Below the pieces are notes generated by a model, which saw nothing but the letters and a program-made list of their open reading frames with translations, was not told the DNA's origin and ran no database searches. From the NCBI RefSeq assembly GCF_900101625.1, contig NZ_FMYZ01000007.1, positions 62,001 through 126,000 of the forward strand: DNA of 64,000 nucleotides. Direction: 5' to 3'. Positions within the stretch are counted from its first letter, which is position 1. Each line of letters starts with the position of its first letter. Shown one piece after another: positions 39,591-49,802 of this stretch. The position numbers and the translations under genes are program-made. The stretch is from Cupriavidus sp. YR651 (GTDB lineage: Bacteria > Pseudomonadota > Gammaproteobacteria > Burkholderiales > Burkholderiaceae).

Positions 39591-39812
39591 TCAGTTCACC
39601 TCACCGGCATCGATGCTCCGCATGGCTGCGGCTTCCGCCAGGGCGAGTGCCGCCTCTGGGGTAGGTGCCGCGCCAGTTTCCGTTTCAAATGTGGGTCCGC
39701 CTGGCTCTCCGAACGCATCGGCAATCGTCACGACACCGGCAAACCCGCCGCCGGCATGTGGAATCGCACGAGCCACCACCGCATAACCACCATATTCGAA
39801 CTGTGTCACCAT
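39591..39812 (-). CDS. small hypothetical protein (73 aa)
   Basis: Not recognised. The product is 73 residues, starting MVTQFEYGGYAVVARAI, with beta strands (YAVVARAI, FAGVVTIAD), a Gly/Pro/Thr-rich loop and a terminal helix (TPEAALALAEAAAMRSI). Its N-terminal strand-loop-helix order recalls the 80-residue neighbour, suggesting distant paralogues. It lies just before uvrB's 3' end on the same strand. Function unknown. Confidence 0.6.
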   Translation of the reverse strand: MVTQFEYGGYAVVARAIPHAGGGFAGVVTIADAFGEPGGPTFETETGAAPTPEAALALAEAAAMRSIDAGEVN

Positions 39813-39893
39813 GGCGCGCTCCTCGTTCGTGAACCGGCGTCTCCGCCCTACACTATAGGACTATCGCGGGCACGCCGTGGCGCGCGCTGCGCT

Positions 39894-41987
<2,094 letters not shown>

Positions 41988-42210
41988 AAACGTAGGGAAA
42001 AACCTGAGGAAAACTGGCGGATTACGCTAGAATCTTGGGGTTGCGCGGATCGGTTCAAGCCCAGTGTGCCTGAAGCTGCTGTCAGGTTCTGTCAGTAGAG
42101 TTTTTGTCAGGGGTGTCAGGAGCCCGTCGAAGTGTTCCGTCGCAGCCACAGCGCAGTCCGAAGCATTCTACGCCCTCCGTTTTGTTACACAGCTGACCAC
42201 GAGATCCCAA

Positions 42211-43407
42211 ATGAGTTTGTTTTCTGCCGTCGAGATGGCCCCGCGCGACCCGATCCTGGGCCTGAATGAAGCGTTCAATGCCGATACCCGCGCCACCAAA
42301 GTGAACCTGGGCGTTGGCGTGTACTTCACCGACGAAGGGAAAATCCCCCTGCTGCGCGCCGTGCAGGAAGCTGAAAAAGCCCGCCTGACAACCGCCACCC
42401 CGCGCGGCTACCTGCCTATCGAAGGGATCGCGGCCTATGACCAGGCCGTGCAGACCCTGCTGTTCGGCAAGGAATCGGCCCTGATCTCCGAAGGCCGCGT
42501 TGTGACCGCCCAGGCACTCGGCGGCACCGGCGCGCTGAAGATCGGCGCCGACTTCCTGAAACGCCTGTACCCGGACTCCAAGGTCGCCATCAGCGACCCG
42601 AGCTGGGAAAACCACCGCGCGCTGTTCGAATCCGCCGGCTTCCCGGTGGTGAACTACGCCTACTACGATGCCCCCAGCCACGGCCTGAACTTCGCCGGCA
42701 TGGTGGAATCGCTGAAGTCCTACCCGGCCAACACGATTGTTGTGCTGCACGCCTGCTGCCACAACCCCACCGGCGTGGACCTGTCCGACGCCCAGTGGAA
42801 ACAAGTGGTCGAGCTGGTGAAGGAACGCAACCTGATCCCGTTCCTGGATATGGCCTACCAGGGCTTTGCCGACGGCATCGACCCGGACGGCGCCGCCGTG
42901 CGCCTGTTCGCCGATTCCGGCCTGCCCTTCTTCGTGTCGAGCTCGTTCTCGAAGAGCTTCTCGCTGTACGGCGAGCGCGTGGGCGCCCTGTCGATCGTGA
43001 CGACCAGCAAGGACGAAGCCCAGCGCGTGATGTCGCAGATCAAGCGCGTGATCCGCACCAACTACTCCAACCCGCCGACGCACGGCGGCACGGTGGTCGC
43101 CACGGTGCTGAACAGCCCGGAACTGCGTGCCATGTGGGAGCAGGAACTGGGCGAGATGCGCGACCGCATCAAGCTCATGCGCAACGCGCTGGTGGACAAG
43201 CTGGCCGCCAAGGGCGTGCCGGGCGACTTCTCGTTCGTGAAGGCCCAGCGCGGCATGTTCTCGTACTCGGGTCTGTCGTCGGCCCAGGTGGATCGCCTGC
43301 GCAACGAACACGGCATCTACGCCGTGGGCACGGGACGTATCTGCGTGGCAGCGTTGAACAGCCGCAACATCGACGCCGTCGTCAACGCGATCTCTGCTGT
43401 CTACTAA
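42211..43407 (+). CDS. tyrB: aromatic/aspartate aminotransferase (class I PLP)
   Basis: The protein has 398 residues from the ATG at 42211 (MSLFSAVEMAPRDPILGLNE), a start shared with the AspC/TyrB group. It transfers amino groups between aromatic or dicarboxylic amino acids and 2-oxoglutarate. Visible residues include the PLP lysine in SSSFSKSFSLYGERVG and the binding motifs ACCHNPTGVDL and FLDMAYQGFADG. Sequence alone does not separate AspC from TyrB substrate preference. It ends in a strong terminator. Confidence 0.93.
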   Translation: MSLFSAVEMAPRDPILGLNEAFNADTRATKVNLGVGVYFTDEGKIPLLRAVQEAEKARLTTATPRGYLPIEGIAAYDQAVQTLLFGKESALISEGRVVTAQALGGTGALKIGADFLKRLYPDSKVAISDPSWENHRALFESAGFPVVNYAYYDAPSHGLNFAGMVESLKSYPANTIVVLHACCHNPTGVDLSDAQWKQVVELVKERNLIPFLDMAYQGFADGIDPDGAAVRLFADSGLPFFVSSSFSKSFSLYGERVGALSIVTTSKDEAQRVMSQIKRVIRTNYSNPPTHGGTVVATVLNSPELRAMWEQELGEMRDRIKLMRNALVDKLAAKGVPGDFSFVKAQRGMFSYSGLSSAQVDRLRNEHGIYAVGTGRICVAALNSRNIDAVVNAISAVY

Positions 43408-43470
43408 GGCAATCCGATGCAGCCTGCCTGAGCGGCGGCTGCACCAAAAAGCAACATAAACTGCCGCACC

Positions 43471-43503
43471 AGGCGACCGAGAGGCCACTCCGGTCGCCTT
43501 TTT
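43471..43503 (+). terminator. intrinsic terminator after tyrB
   Basis: AGGCGACCG and CGGTCGCCT form a perfect 9-bp stem around an 11-nt loop, followed by TTTTT. Confidence 0.88.
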
Positions 43504-43671
43504 CATTTCTTTAGTGCGTTGTCACTCTGAATTCAGGCCATTGTCCTATTGTCCTTCTGGCTTACGGGGGTAACGTGGACGCGTATGCTGCAAAGCACGA
43601 TCGTTCGATTGCGGGCATAATTGTTGCGGCGAGAACATCGCCCAACAAGAAAGGCAAGACAGGTAACCGGC

Positions 43672-44913
43672 ATGCTTTACCAACTGCATGAATTCCAGCG
43701 CTCGATGCTGAACCCGCTGACCGCGTGGGCTCAGGCGACCGCCAAGACATTTACCAACCCCCTCAGCCCCCTGTCGCTTGTACCTGGCGCGCCAAGACTG
43801 GCCGCCGGCTACGAACTGCTCTACCGGCTTGGCAAGGAATACGAAAAACCGGCCTTCGATATCAAATCCGTGCGATCCAACGGCCGGGACATCCCGATCG
43901 TCGAGCAAACCGTTTTCGAAAAGCCGTTCTGCAAGCTGGTGCGCTTCAAGCGCTACGCGGACGATCCGGAAACCATCAAGCTGCTCAAGGACGAGCCCGT
44001 CGTGCTGGTCTGCGCGCCGTTGTCCGGCCACCACGCCACGCTGCTGCGCGACACCGTGCGCACCCTGCTTCAGGACCACAAGGTCTATGTAACGGACTGG
44101 GTCGACGCCCGCATGGTCCCCGCCGACGCCGGCGCGTTCCGTTTGTCCGACTACATCTATTACATCCAGGAATTCATCCGCCATATCGGCGCGGAAAACC
44201 TGCATGTGGTTTCCGTGTGCCAGCCGACCGTGCCGGTGCTGGCCGCGATCTCGCTGATGGCCTCGGCCGGTGAGAAGACGCCGCGCACCATGACGATGAT
44301 GGGCGGCCCGATCGACGCTCGCAAGAGCCCGACCGCCGTCAACTCCCTGGCGACGAACAAATCCTACGAGTGGTTCGAGAACAACGTCATCTACACGGTG
44401 CCGGCGAACTATCCGGGCCACGGCCGTCGCGTGTACCCGGGTTTCCTCCAGCACGCGGGCTTCGTGGCGATGAACCCGGACCGCCACCTGTCGTCGCACT
44501 ACGACTACTACCTGAACCTGATCGAAGGCGATGCGGACGATGCCGAGGCGCACGTGCGCTTCTACGACGAATACAACGCGGTGCTGGACATGGCCGCCGA
44601 GTATTACCTCGACACGATCCGCGAGGTCTTCCAGGAATTCCGCCTGGCCAATGGCACGTGGGAAATCGATGGTGCGCCGGTGCGTCCGCAGGACATCAAG
44701 GGCACTGCGCTGATGACGGTCGAGGGCGAGCTCGATGATATTTCAGGCGCCGGCCAGACCGCCGCCGCACACGAACTCTGCTCCGGCATTCCCAAGGCAC
44801 ACAAGCAGCACGTGACCGCGCCAAAGTGCGGCCACTACGGGATTTTCTCGGGCCGCCGCTGGCGCGAGAATATCTACCCGGAACTGCGCGACTTCATCCG
44901 CAAGTACCGCTGA
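43672..44913 (+). CDS. phaZ: intracellular polyhydroxyalkanoate depolymerase
   Basis: The enzyme mobilises stored polyhydroxybutyrate granules. It has 413 residues from the ATG at 43672 (MLYQLHEFQRSMLNPLTAWA). The nucleophile is cysteine: the elbow VVSVCQPTVP places it at residue 183, matching the known Cys183 of the Ralstonia eutropha PhaZ1 (PhaZa1) type, in place of the usual serine. A DDISG segment and a C-terminal HYGIFSGRRWRENIYPELRD region supply the other triad members. No signal peptide, as expected for a granule-bound cytoplasmic enzyme. It is monocistronic between two terminators. Confidence 0.96.
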   Translation: MLYQLHEFQRSMLNPLTAWAQATAKTFTNPLSPLSLVPGAPRLAAGYELLYRLGKEYEKPAFDIKSVRSNGRDIPIVEQTVFEKPFCKLVRFKRYADDPETIKLLKDEPVVLVCAPLSGHHATLLRDTVRTLLQDHKVYVTDWVDARMVPADAGAFRLSDYIYYIQEFIRHIGAENLHVVSVCQPTVPVLAAISLMASAGEKTPRTMTMMGGPIDARKSPTAVNSLATNKSYEWFENNVIYTVPANYPGHGRRVYPGFLQHAGFVAMNPDRHLSSHYDYYLNLIEGDADDAEAHVRFYDEYNAVLDMAAEYYLDTIREVFQEFRLANGTWEIDGAPVRPQDIKGTALMTVEGELDDISGAGQTAAAHELCSGIPKAHKQHVTAPKCGHYGIFSGRRWRENIYPELRDFIRKYR

Positions 44914-44950
44914 CCGGCACACGGCGCCCGCTGCACCGGCTAAAAGTAAA

Positions 44951-44989
44951 AACAAAAACGCCCGCGATGACCTCGCGGGCGTTTTTGTT
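44951..44989. terminator. bidirectional terminator between phaZ and the TetR gene
   Basis: A perfect 16-bp stem (AACAAAAACGCCCGCG / CGCGGGCGTTTTTGTT) surrounds a 7-nt loop, with T-rich ends on both strands. It serves convergent genes. Confidence 0.93.
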
Positions 44990-45010
44990 TCCAGACCGTG
45001 TGAAGCGGAA

Positions 45011-45646
45011 TCAGCGCTTCGCGAGGTAGGACAGCAGCATGTCCGTGTGCAGCTCCGCAAAGCGCGCGTGCTCGTCTTCGGACGCCACGTCGCGCCCGAT
45101 CACGGCGCTGATCGTGTAGCGATTGGACAGTACGTAGTAGCCCAGCGCCGAGATGGTCAGGTAGAACTGCGGCACGTCCACGTTATCGCGGAACACACCC
45201 TGCTGCTGCCCGCGACGAATGATGTCCGCCAGCACATTGACCACGGGGTTGATCAGTTGATGCAGTTGCGCGGACTTCTTCAGGTGCCGCGCCTCGTGCA
45301 GGTTCTCGCTGTTGACCAGCCGGATGAACTCGGGATGCTGGTAGTACCAGTCCCACACAAAGCGGGCCAGCGTGCGCACTGCCGCAACCGGGTCTTCGTC
45401 GGTGATATGGAGCCGCTCTTCGTCCATGCGAAACTCGGCGTACTGCTTCTCCAGCACGGCCAGGAAGAGGCCTTCCTTGCTGCCGTAGTAGTAGTACAGC
45501 ATGCGCTCGTTGGTCTCGGCCCGGCGAGCGATCTGGTCGACGCGCGCGCCGGCCAGTCCGCCCTTGGCAAATTCTTCGGTGGCGGCGGCAAGGATACGCC
45601 GGCGCGTGCCTTCGGGATCCCGCTTGGTTCTTGGCTCGTTTGACAT
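45011..45646 (-). CDS. TetR/AcrR family regulator
   Basis: The protein has 211 residues. The N-terminal TetR helix-turn-helix (~15-62) reads GTRRRILAAATEEFAKGG and RRAETNERMLYYYYGSKEGLF. The C-terminal ligand domain (EFIRLVNSENLHEARHLKK) resembles RutR-type TetR proteins. No operon partner is close: it converges on phaZ and is divergent from the ferredoxin gene. Effector and targets are unknown. Confidence 0.9.
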   Translation of the reverse strand: MSNEPRTKRDPEGTRRRILAAATEEFAKGGLAGARVDQIARRAETNERMLYYYYGSKEGLFLAVLEKQYAEFRMDEERLHITDEDPVAAVRTLARFVWDWYYQHPEFIRLVNSENLHEARHLKKSAQLHQLINPVVNVLADIIRRGQQQGVFRDNVDVPQFYLTISALGYYVLSNRYTISAVIGRDVASEDEHARFAELHTDMLLSYLAKR

Positions 45647-45810
45647 GAAGTCCCGGTCTGTCGATTGCGCGGATTATGGCACAAGGCATTGGCTTGTCGC
45701 CCACTCGGGCGACGCGCGCATGATCGCCGTTTCTGCCCTTTCTTGAAATCGGGGATAATCCTTGCCGCACCGTCCGCCAGAGACGGTCGAGATTCCAGCC
45801 GCCCCCGGAT

Positions 45811-46671
45811 TTGTCCTTCGCTGTCGTGACCATCACCCCCTCAGCCGCCACACTGGCGGACCGCCTTGAAGCCCTGTTGCCGCAAACCCAATGCACCAAA
45901 TGCGGGTTCGATGGCTGCCGCCCGTATGCCGAAGCCATGGCGCGCGGCGAGGCTGCAAGCAATCGCTGCCCGCCCGGCGGGGCCGAGGGCATCGTCCGGC
46001 TGTCCGCCGCACTGGCCGCCGATCCGCTGCCGCTGGACCCCGACCGCGGCGTGGAACAACCGCGCGCGGTGGCCCGCATCGACGAATCGCTGTGTATCGG
46101 CTGCACCCTCTGCATCCAGGCCTGCCCCGTCGATGCCATCGTCGGGGCGCCCAAGCAAATGCACACAGTGCTGCCAGACTGGTGCACCGGCTGCGACCTC
46201 TGCGTGGCGCCCTGCCCCGTGGACTGCATCGCCATGATTCCCGTCACGGGCGAATTGACCGGCTGGGCCGCGTGGTCGCAGGCGCAGGCCGATACCGCGC
46301 ACGACCGCTACATGGCACGCCGTGCGCGACTGGTCCGCGAGCGCGAGGAAAACGAAGCACGCCTGGCCGCCAAGGCCGCCGCCAAGCTGGAAGCGCTGCA
46401 GGCCGAGTCCGTGGTGACAGATGCCGAGCAAGCCGCCCAGGCACGCAAGAAGGCCATCATCCAGGCTGCCATCGAACGTGCGCGCCAGAAACAGGCCGCC
46501 GCGACACCGCGCAACACGGAAAACGTGTCGCCAGCCGTGCAGGCGCAGATCGATGCCGCCGAAGCGCGCCGCGCCAGGGCCGGCCTCACGCCGGCGCCCG
46601 ACTCCAACGCTGGAGGCAGTAGCACCGGCGACAACAACAACGGCAGCGACAAGAACAATTCGCACTCATGA
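45811..46671 (+). CDS. stand-alone RnfB/RsxB-like electron-transport ferredoxin
   Basis: The protein has about 286 residues if the TTG at 45811 is used, 281 from the GTG at 45826 (MTITPSAATLADRLEALLPQ). An RnfB-type cysteine domain (QCTKCGFDGC...NRCPPGG) could hold one [4Fe-4S] cluster. Two typical 4Fe-4S motifs follow (CIGCTLCIQACPVD, CTGCDLCVAPCPVD). The C-terminal third is a charged Ala/Lys/Glu-rich helix with a low-complexity Asn/Ser tail. The membrane segment of true RnfB is absent and no other rnf/rsx gene is nearby, so its electron partners are unknown. It overlaps nth by 4 bp (ATGA). Confidence 0.88.
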   Translation: MSFAVVTITPSAATLADRLEALLPQTQCTKCGFDGCRPYAEAMARGEAASNRCPPGGAEGIVRLSAALAADPLPLDPDRGVEQPRAVARIDESLCIGCTLCIQACPVDAIVGAPKQMHTVLPDWCTGCDLCVAPCPVDCIAMIPVTGELTGWAAWSQAQADTAHDRYMARRARLVREREENEARLAAKAAAKLEALQAESVVTDAEQAAQARKKAIIQAAIERARQKQAAATPRNTENVSPAVQAQIDAAEARRARAGLTPAPDSNAGGSSTGDNNNGSDKNNSHS

Positions 46672-47309
46672 ATACCGCCAAGTGCCGCGCGATTTTCGAA
46701 ACCCTGCGTGAGGTCAACCCGGCCCCGACCACGGAACTGGAATACAGCTCGCCATTCGAGCTGCTGATCGCGGTGCTGCTGTCCGCGCAGGCCACGGACG
46801 TCGGCGTCAACAAGGCCACGCGACGGCTCTTTCCCGTCGCGCATTCTCCTCAGCAGATGCTGGCGCTCGGCGAAGCCGGGCTGATCGACTACATCAAGAC
46901 CATCGGCCTGTACAAGACCAAGGCGAAGCATGTCATCGAGACCTGCCGGATCCTGGTCGAGCGGCATGGCGGCAAGGTTCCTGCCGATCGGGAAGCGCTG
47001 GAAGCCCTGCCGGGTGTCGGACGAAAGACCGCCAATGTGGTGCTGAACACGGCGTTCGGCCAGCCGACGATTGCCGTCGACACCCATATCTTCCGCGTAT
47101 CCAACCGCACCGGGATCGCCCCGGGCAAGAACGTCGACATCGTCGAACAGAAGCTGCTGAAAGTGGTGCCGAAGGAGTTCCTGCACGACGCGCACCACTG
47201 GCTGATCCTGCACGGCCGCTATGTGTGCAAGGCGCGCAAGCCCGAATGCTGGCACTGCGCCATCGAACCGCTCTGCGAGTTCAAGGAAAAAACACCGGCG
47301 CCGAAGTAG
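46668..47309 (+). CDS. nth: endonuclease III
   Basis: Nth is a DNA glycosylase/AP lyase that removes oxidised pyrimidines. It has 213 residues. The helix-hairpin-helix LPGVGRKTANVVLN contains the catalytic lysine, with the aspartate in AVDTHIFRVSNR. The C-terminal [4Fe-4S] loop C-x6-C-x2-C-x5-C is intact (CKARKPECWHC...C). It is translationally coupled to the upstream ferredoxin. The rsx-nth link is also known in E. coli. Confidence 0.97.
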   Translation: MNTAKCRAIFETLREVNPAPTTELEYSSPFELLIAVLLSAQATDVGVNKATRRLFPVAHSPQQMLALGEAGLIDYIKTIGLYKTKAKHVIETCRILVERHGGKVPADREALEALPGVGRKTANVVLNTAFGQPTIAVDTHIFRVSNRTGIAPGKNVDIVEQKLLKVVPKEFLHDAHHWLILHGRYVCKARKPECWHCAIEPLCEFKEKTPAPK

Positions 47310-47344
47310 CAGGCAGCCGTACAAAGCACTCGTACGAAGCAAAA

Positions 47345-47368
47345 GCGGCGACCCGCATGGGTCGCCGC
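47345..47368 (-). terminator. terminator for the rutE-like gene
   Basis: GCGGCGACCC and GGGTCGCCGC form a perfect 10-bp stem with a GCAT loop. On the minus strand it is followed by TTTTGCTT, so it serves the minus-strand transcript. It lies in the convergent gap next to nth. Confidence 0.7.
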
Positions 47369-47391
47369 CTGACAGCGCCTTCCGGCTATTT

Positions 47392-47430
47392 CAGCCGGGT
47401 ATTACAGCCGGGTATTACAGCTGGGTATTG
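47392..47430 (+). repeat. 13-bp tandem repeat, three units
   Basis: Two perfect copies of CAGCCGGGTATTA (47392-47417) are followed by a near copy, CAGCTGGGTATTG (47418-47430), in the convergent gap between nth and the nitroreductase gene. The role is unknown. Confidence 0.8.
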
Positions 47431-47458
47431 CAGCCAACAATTGCAACCGGCTATCGAA

Positions 47459-48046
47459 TCAGACGATGCGGCAGGCTTCGTCGAACGACAGGCGCGGGTT
47501 GCGCGGATGCAACTGCTCGGCCACGCCATAGCCCAGGTTCACCAGGAAGTTGACCGACCACTTGCCGTCCGGGAAGAACGCGGCGTTGACCTTGGCGGCA
47601 TCAAAGCCACCCATCGGACCGCAGTCCAGACCCAGCGCACGTGCGGCCAGGATGAAGTAGCCGCCTTGCAGCGAGCTGTTCACCAGCGCATCGCGAGCGA
47701 TCTTCTGGTCGTTGCCGGCGTACCACGAACGGGCGTCGGCGTGCGGGAACAGCTTCGGCAGCTGGTCGTGGAAATTGTTGTCGAAGGCGATGATCGCGGT
47801 CACGGGTGCCGAGCGAGTCTTGTCCACGTTGCCGGGAGCCACACAATCCACCAGGCGTGCCTTTTCCGCCGCCGACTTCACAAACACGATACGGGCCGGC
47901 GAGCTGTTGGCCGCGGTCGGGCCGAACTTCATCGCGGCATAGATCTGCTGCAGCAGCGCGTCGTCCACGTGCTTGTCTTGCCACACGTTGTGGGTGCGGG
48001 CTTCGGTGAACAATTGTGCAAGGACTGCCTGATCGACGGATTTCAT
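47459..48046 (-). CDS. nitroreductase family protein, RutE-like
   Basis: This FMN-dependent reductase has 195 residues. The pattern [46 protein letters not shown] and [11 protein letters not shown] closely follows E. coli RutE (196 residues), which reduces malonic semialdehyde to 3-hydroxypropionate in pyrimidine breakdown. No other rut gene lies here, so the physiological substrate may differ. It has its own terminator and stands alone. Confidence 0.9.
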   Translation of the reverse strand: MKSVDQAVLAQLFTEARTHNVWQDKHVDDALLQQIYAAMKFGPTAANSSPARIVFVKSAAEKARLVDCVAPGNVDKTRSAPVTAIIAFDNNFHDQLPKLFPHADARSWYAGNDQKIARDALVNSSLQGGYFILAARALGLDCGPMGGFDAAKVNAAFFPDGKWSVNFLVNLGYGVAEQLHPRNPRLSFDEACRIV

Positions 48047-48188
48047 TGCGCGCTTTCCGGGATTTTAGGATGAAAGAAAGCGCGATTGTACCGAAGCATG
48101 CGCGAACGGCCGAACTGCCCGTTTGACGGAATTGTTCAATTCCGTTCGTCGGCCTCCTTCGCCAGCCTCCTATGGATTTGAACGACGT

Positions 48189-49133
48189 CTAGCCTGCCTG
48201 CTGTTTGCCCGATGCATCGGCCGGCGGCGTGCCGCTGGCGCGCCGTGTCAGCCAGAGCACACCGGCAAGAATGAGGCCGCCGCCGACCGCCTGGGCAGCG
48301 CTGATGTGCTCGCCAAGCAACACGGCGGCGAGCACCACGGTGACCACGGGCTCCAGCGTCGACAGCATTGACGCCTTGGCAGCCCCCAGCCGCTGCAGTC
48401 CGGCAAAGAACGTCAGGATCGCCAACACCGTGGAAAGCAGCGCGATGGCCAGCATCGCCAGCCAGCCGCCCGCATCGGACGGAAACTGCGGCGGCGTGCC
48501 GGCCGCCGACCGCAAGATGCCGAGTGTGAGGTAGACCAGCGCCGCCGCGGTGCAGATGACTGTGGTGGTGGCAATCGCATTGACCCCGGCCGTCACGCGC
48601 GCACCCACCACGATATAGATCGAGTAGATCACCGCCGCAGCCACACCGAGCGCGATGCCCAGCGGACTGCCCTGTCCGCCGCCGACGGTCAGCCCCGCCC
48701 CGACCGAGCACAACACCAGGGCGATCACGGCTGGCGTCGTCAGTCTCTCCTTAAGAAAGACCGCCGCCAGGATCGTCACGAACAGCGGATACAGATACAG
48801 CAGCAAGGCCACCAGGCTGGCCTGCGCATAGTTCAACGCGGTGAAAAAGCAGTAAGACTGGCTGACATAGCCGATGCCGCCCATTGCCGCCAGCGCCAGC
48901 ACGCGCCGCCAATGTGGCAGCCGGATGCCCCGCGCGCGCATGACCACCGCCATGGCGATGGCGGCCAGCGTGAATCGCACAGCCAGCAGGCCGTAGACGT
49001 CGGCACCGGAGGCAAAGGCATAGCGCGCGAAGATGGCCATGGCCCCAAAGGCGCTGGCGGAGGCCGCGATCAGCAGCACACCGGCAAGCGTGCCGCGAGC
49101 GTGGCCAAGGGTACCGGAGGCGGTAGCAGACAT
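48189..49133 (-). CDS. DMT superfamily (EamA) transporter
   Basis: This inner-membrane protein has 314 residues and about ten transmembrane helices in two EamA repeats: the first half begins GVLLIAASASAFGAMAIFARY, the second near [21 protein letters not shown]. Signature-like LSTLEPVVTVVLAAVLLGEHI is present in the second repeat. Such carriers usually export amino acids or other small metabolites; the substrate is unknown. It is divergent from the DUF1841 gene. Confidence 0.9.
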   Translation of the reverse strand: MSATASGTLGHARGTLAGVLLIAASASAFGAMAIFARYAFASGADVYGLLAVRFTLAAIAMAVVMRARGIRLPHWRRVLALAAMGGIGYVSQSYCFFTALNYAQASLVALLLYLYPLFVTILAAVFLKERLTTPAVIALVLCSVGAGLTVGGGQGSPLGIALGVAAAVIYSIYIVVGARVTAGVNAIATTTVICTAAALVYLTLGILRSAAGTPPQFPSDAGGWLAMLAIALLSTVLAILTFFAGLQRLGAAKASMLSTLEPVVTVVLAAVLLGEHISAAQAVGGGLILAGVLWLTRRASGTPPADASGKQQAG

Positions 49134-49226
49134 GAATGGTTGGGGATATAGGCGAACCCTGCATTCTAATGGTGCGCGGGCGACGGCCGGCAGCCATGCA
49201 GGGCCTCGTCTACAATATCGGCCATC

Positions 49227-49658
49227 ATGTTTAATCCCTCACGAGAAGAAGTCCGCCGATTCTTCTGCGAAGCCTGGCAGAAGCGCGTCGCGGGCAGCAT
49301 CCTGACCCCGCTGGAAGTCATCGCCGTCGACTGGATCGACCAGCATCCCGAGTACCAGTCCCTGCTGACCGATACCGACGCTGCGCTCACCCGCGACTAC
49401 ACCCCCGAAGGCGGTCAGACCAATCCGTTCCTGCACCTGGCGATGCATTTATCGATCTCCGAACAGGTATCGATCGACCAGCCACCGGGCATTCGCATGG
49501 CCTATGAGGCGCTGTCGCGTCGGCTCGACTCCCCGCACGAAGCCCAGCACCAGATCATGGAATGCCTGGGCGAAATGCTGTGGAACGCACAACGCACCGG
49601 CATGCCACCCGACGGTCAAGCCTACGTCGATAGCATCCAGCGCCGCGCCGCCCGCTGA
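49227..49658 (+). CDS. DUF1841 family protein
   Basis: The protein has 143 residues, starting MFNPSREEVRRFFCEAW. Segments LTPLEVIAVDWIDQHPEY, TNPFLHLAMHLSISEQ and HQIMECLGEMLWNAQR match the DUF1841 pattern seen across betaproteobacteria. The conserved histidines in HLAMHLS and HQIMECL could bind a metal, but nothing is established. Cytoplasmic; function unknown. It is 145 bp upstream of pldA on the same strand. Confidence 0.9.
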   Translation: MFNPSREEVRRFFCEAWQKRVAGSILTPLEVIAVDWIDQHPEYQSLLTDTDAALTRDYTPEGGQTNPFLHLAMHLSISEQVSIDQPPGIRMAYEALSRRLDSPHEAQHQIMECLGEMLWNAQRTGMPPDGQAYVDSIQRRAAR

Positions 49659-49802
49659 TCCTGCCGTACGCGTGATCCGGGGCGCGGGGCCGGCGCAGAG
49701 AACATTTCGTCACAAGCCGCGTTGAGGCCACGTGATAGGCTTCCGGACATCCAGAACTTTGTCACGCTCCCGTCACCGGCATTCGAGCCGGCGTGGCGTG
49801 CA

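Noticed and set aside
41988..42210. A LexA (SOS) box upstream of uvrB
   Set aside because: No CTGT-N8-ACAG match at a suitable distance in the gap between uvrB and the aminotransferase gene.
45811..46671. A full Rnf/Rsx electron transport operon
   Set aside because: Only the B-like subunit is present; upstream is a TetR gene and downstream is nth.
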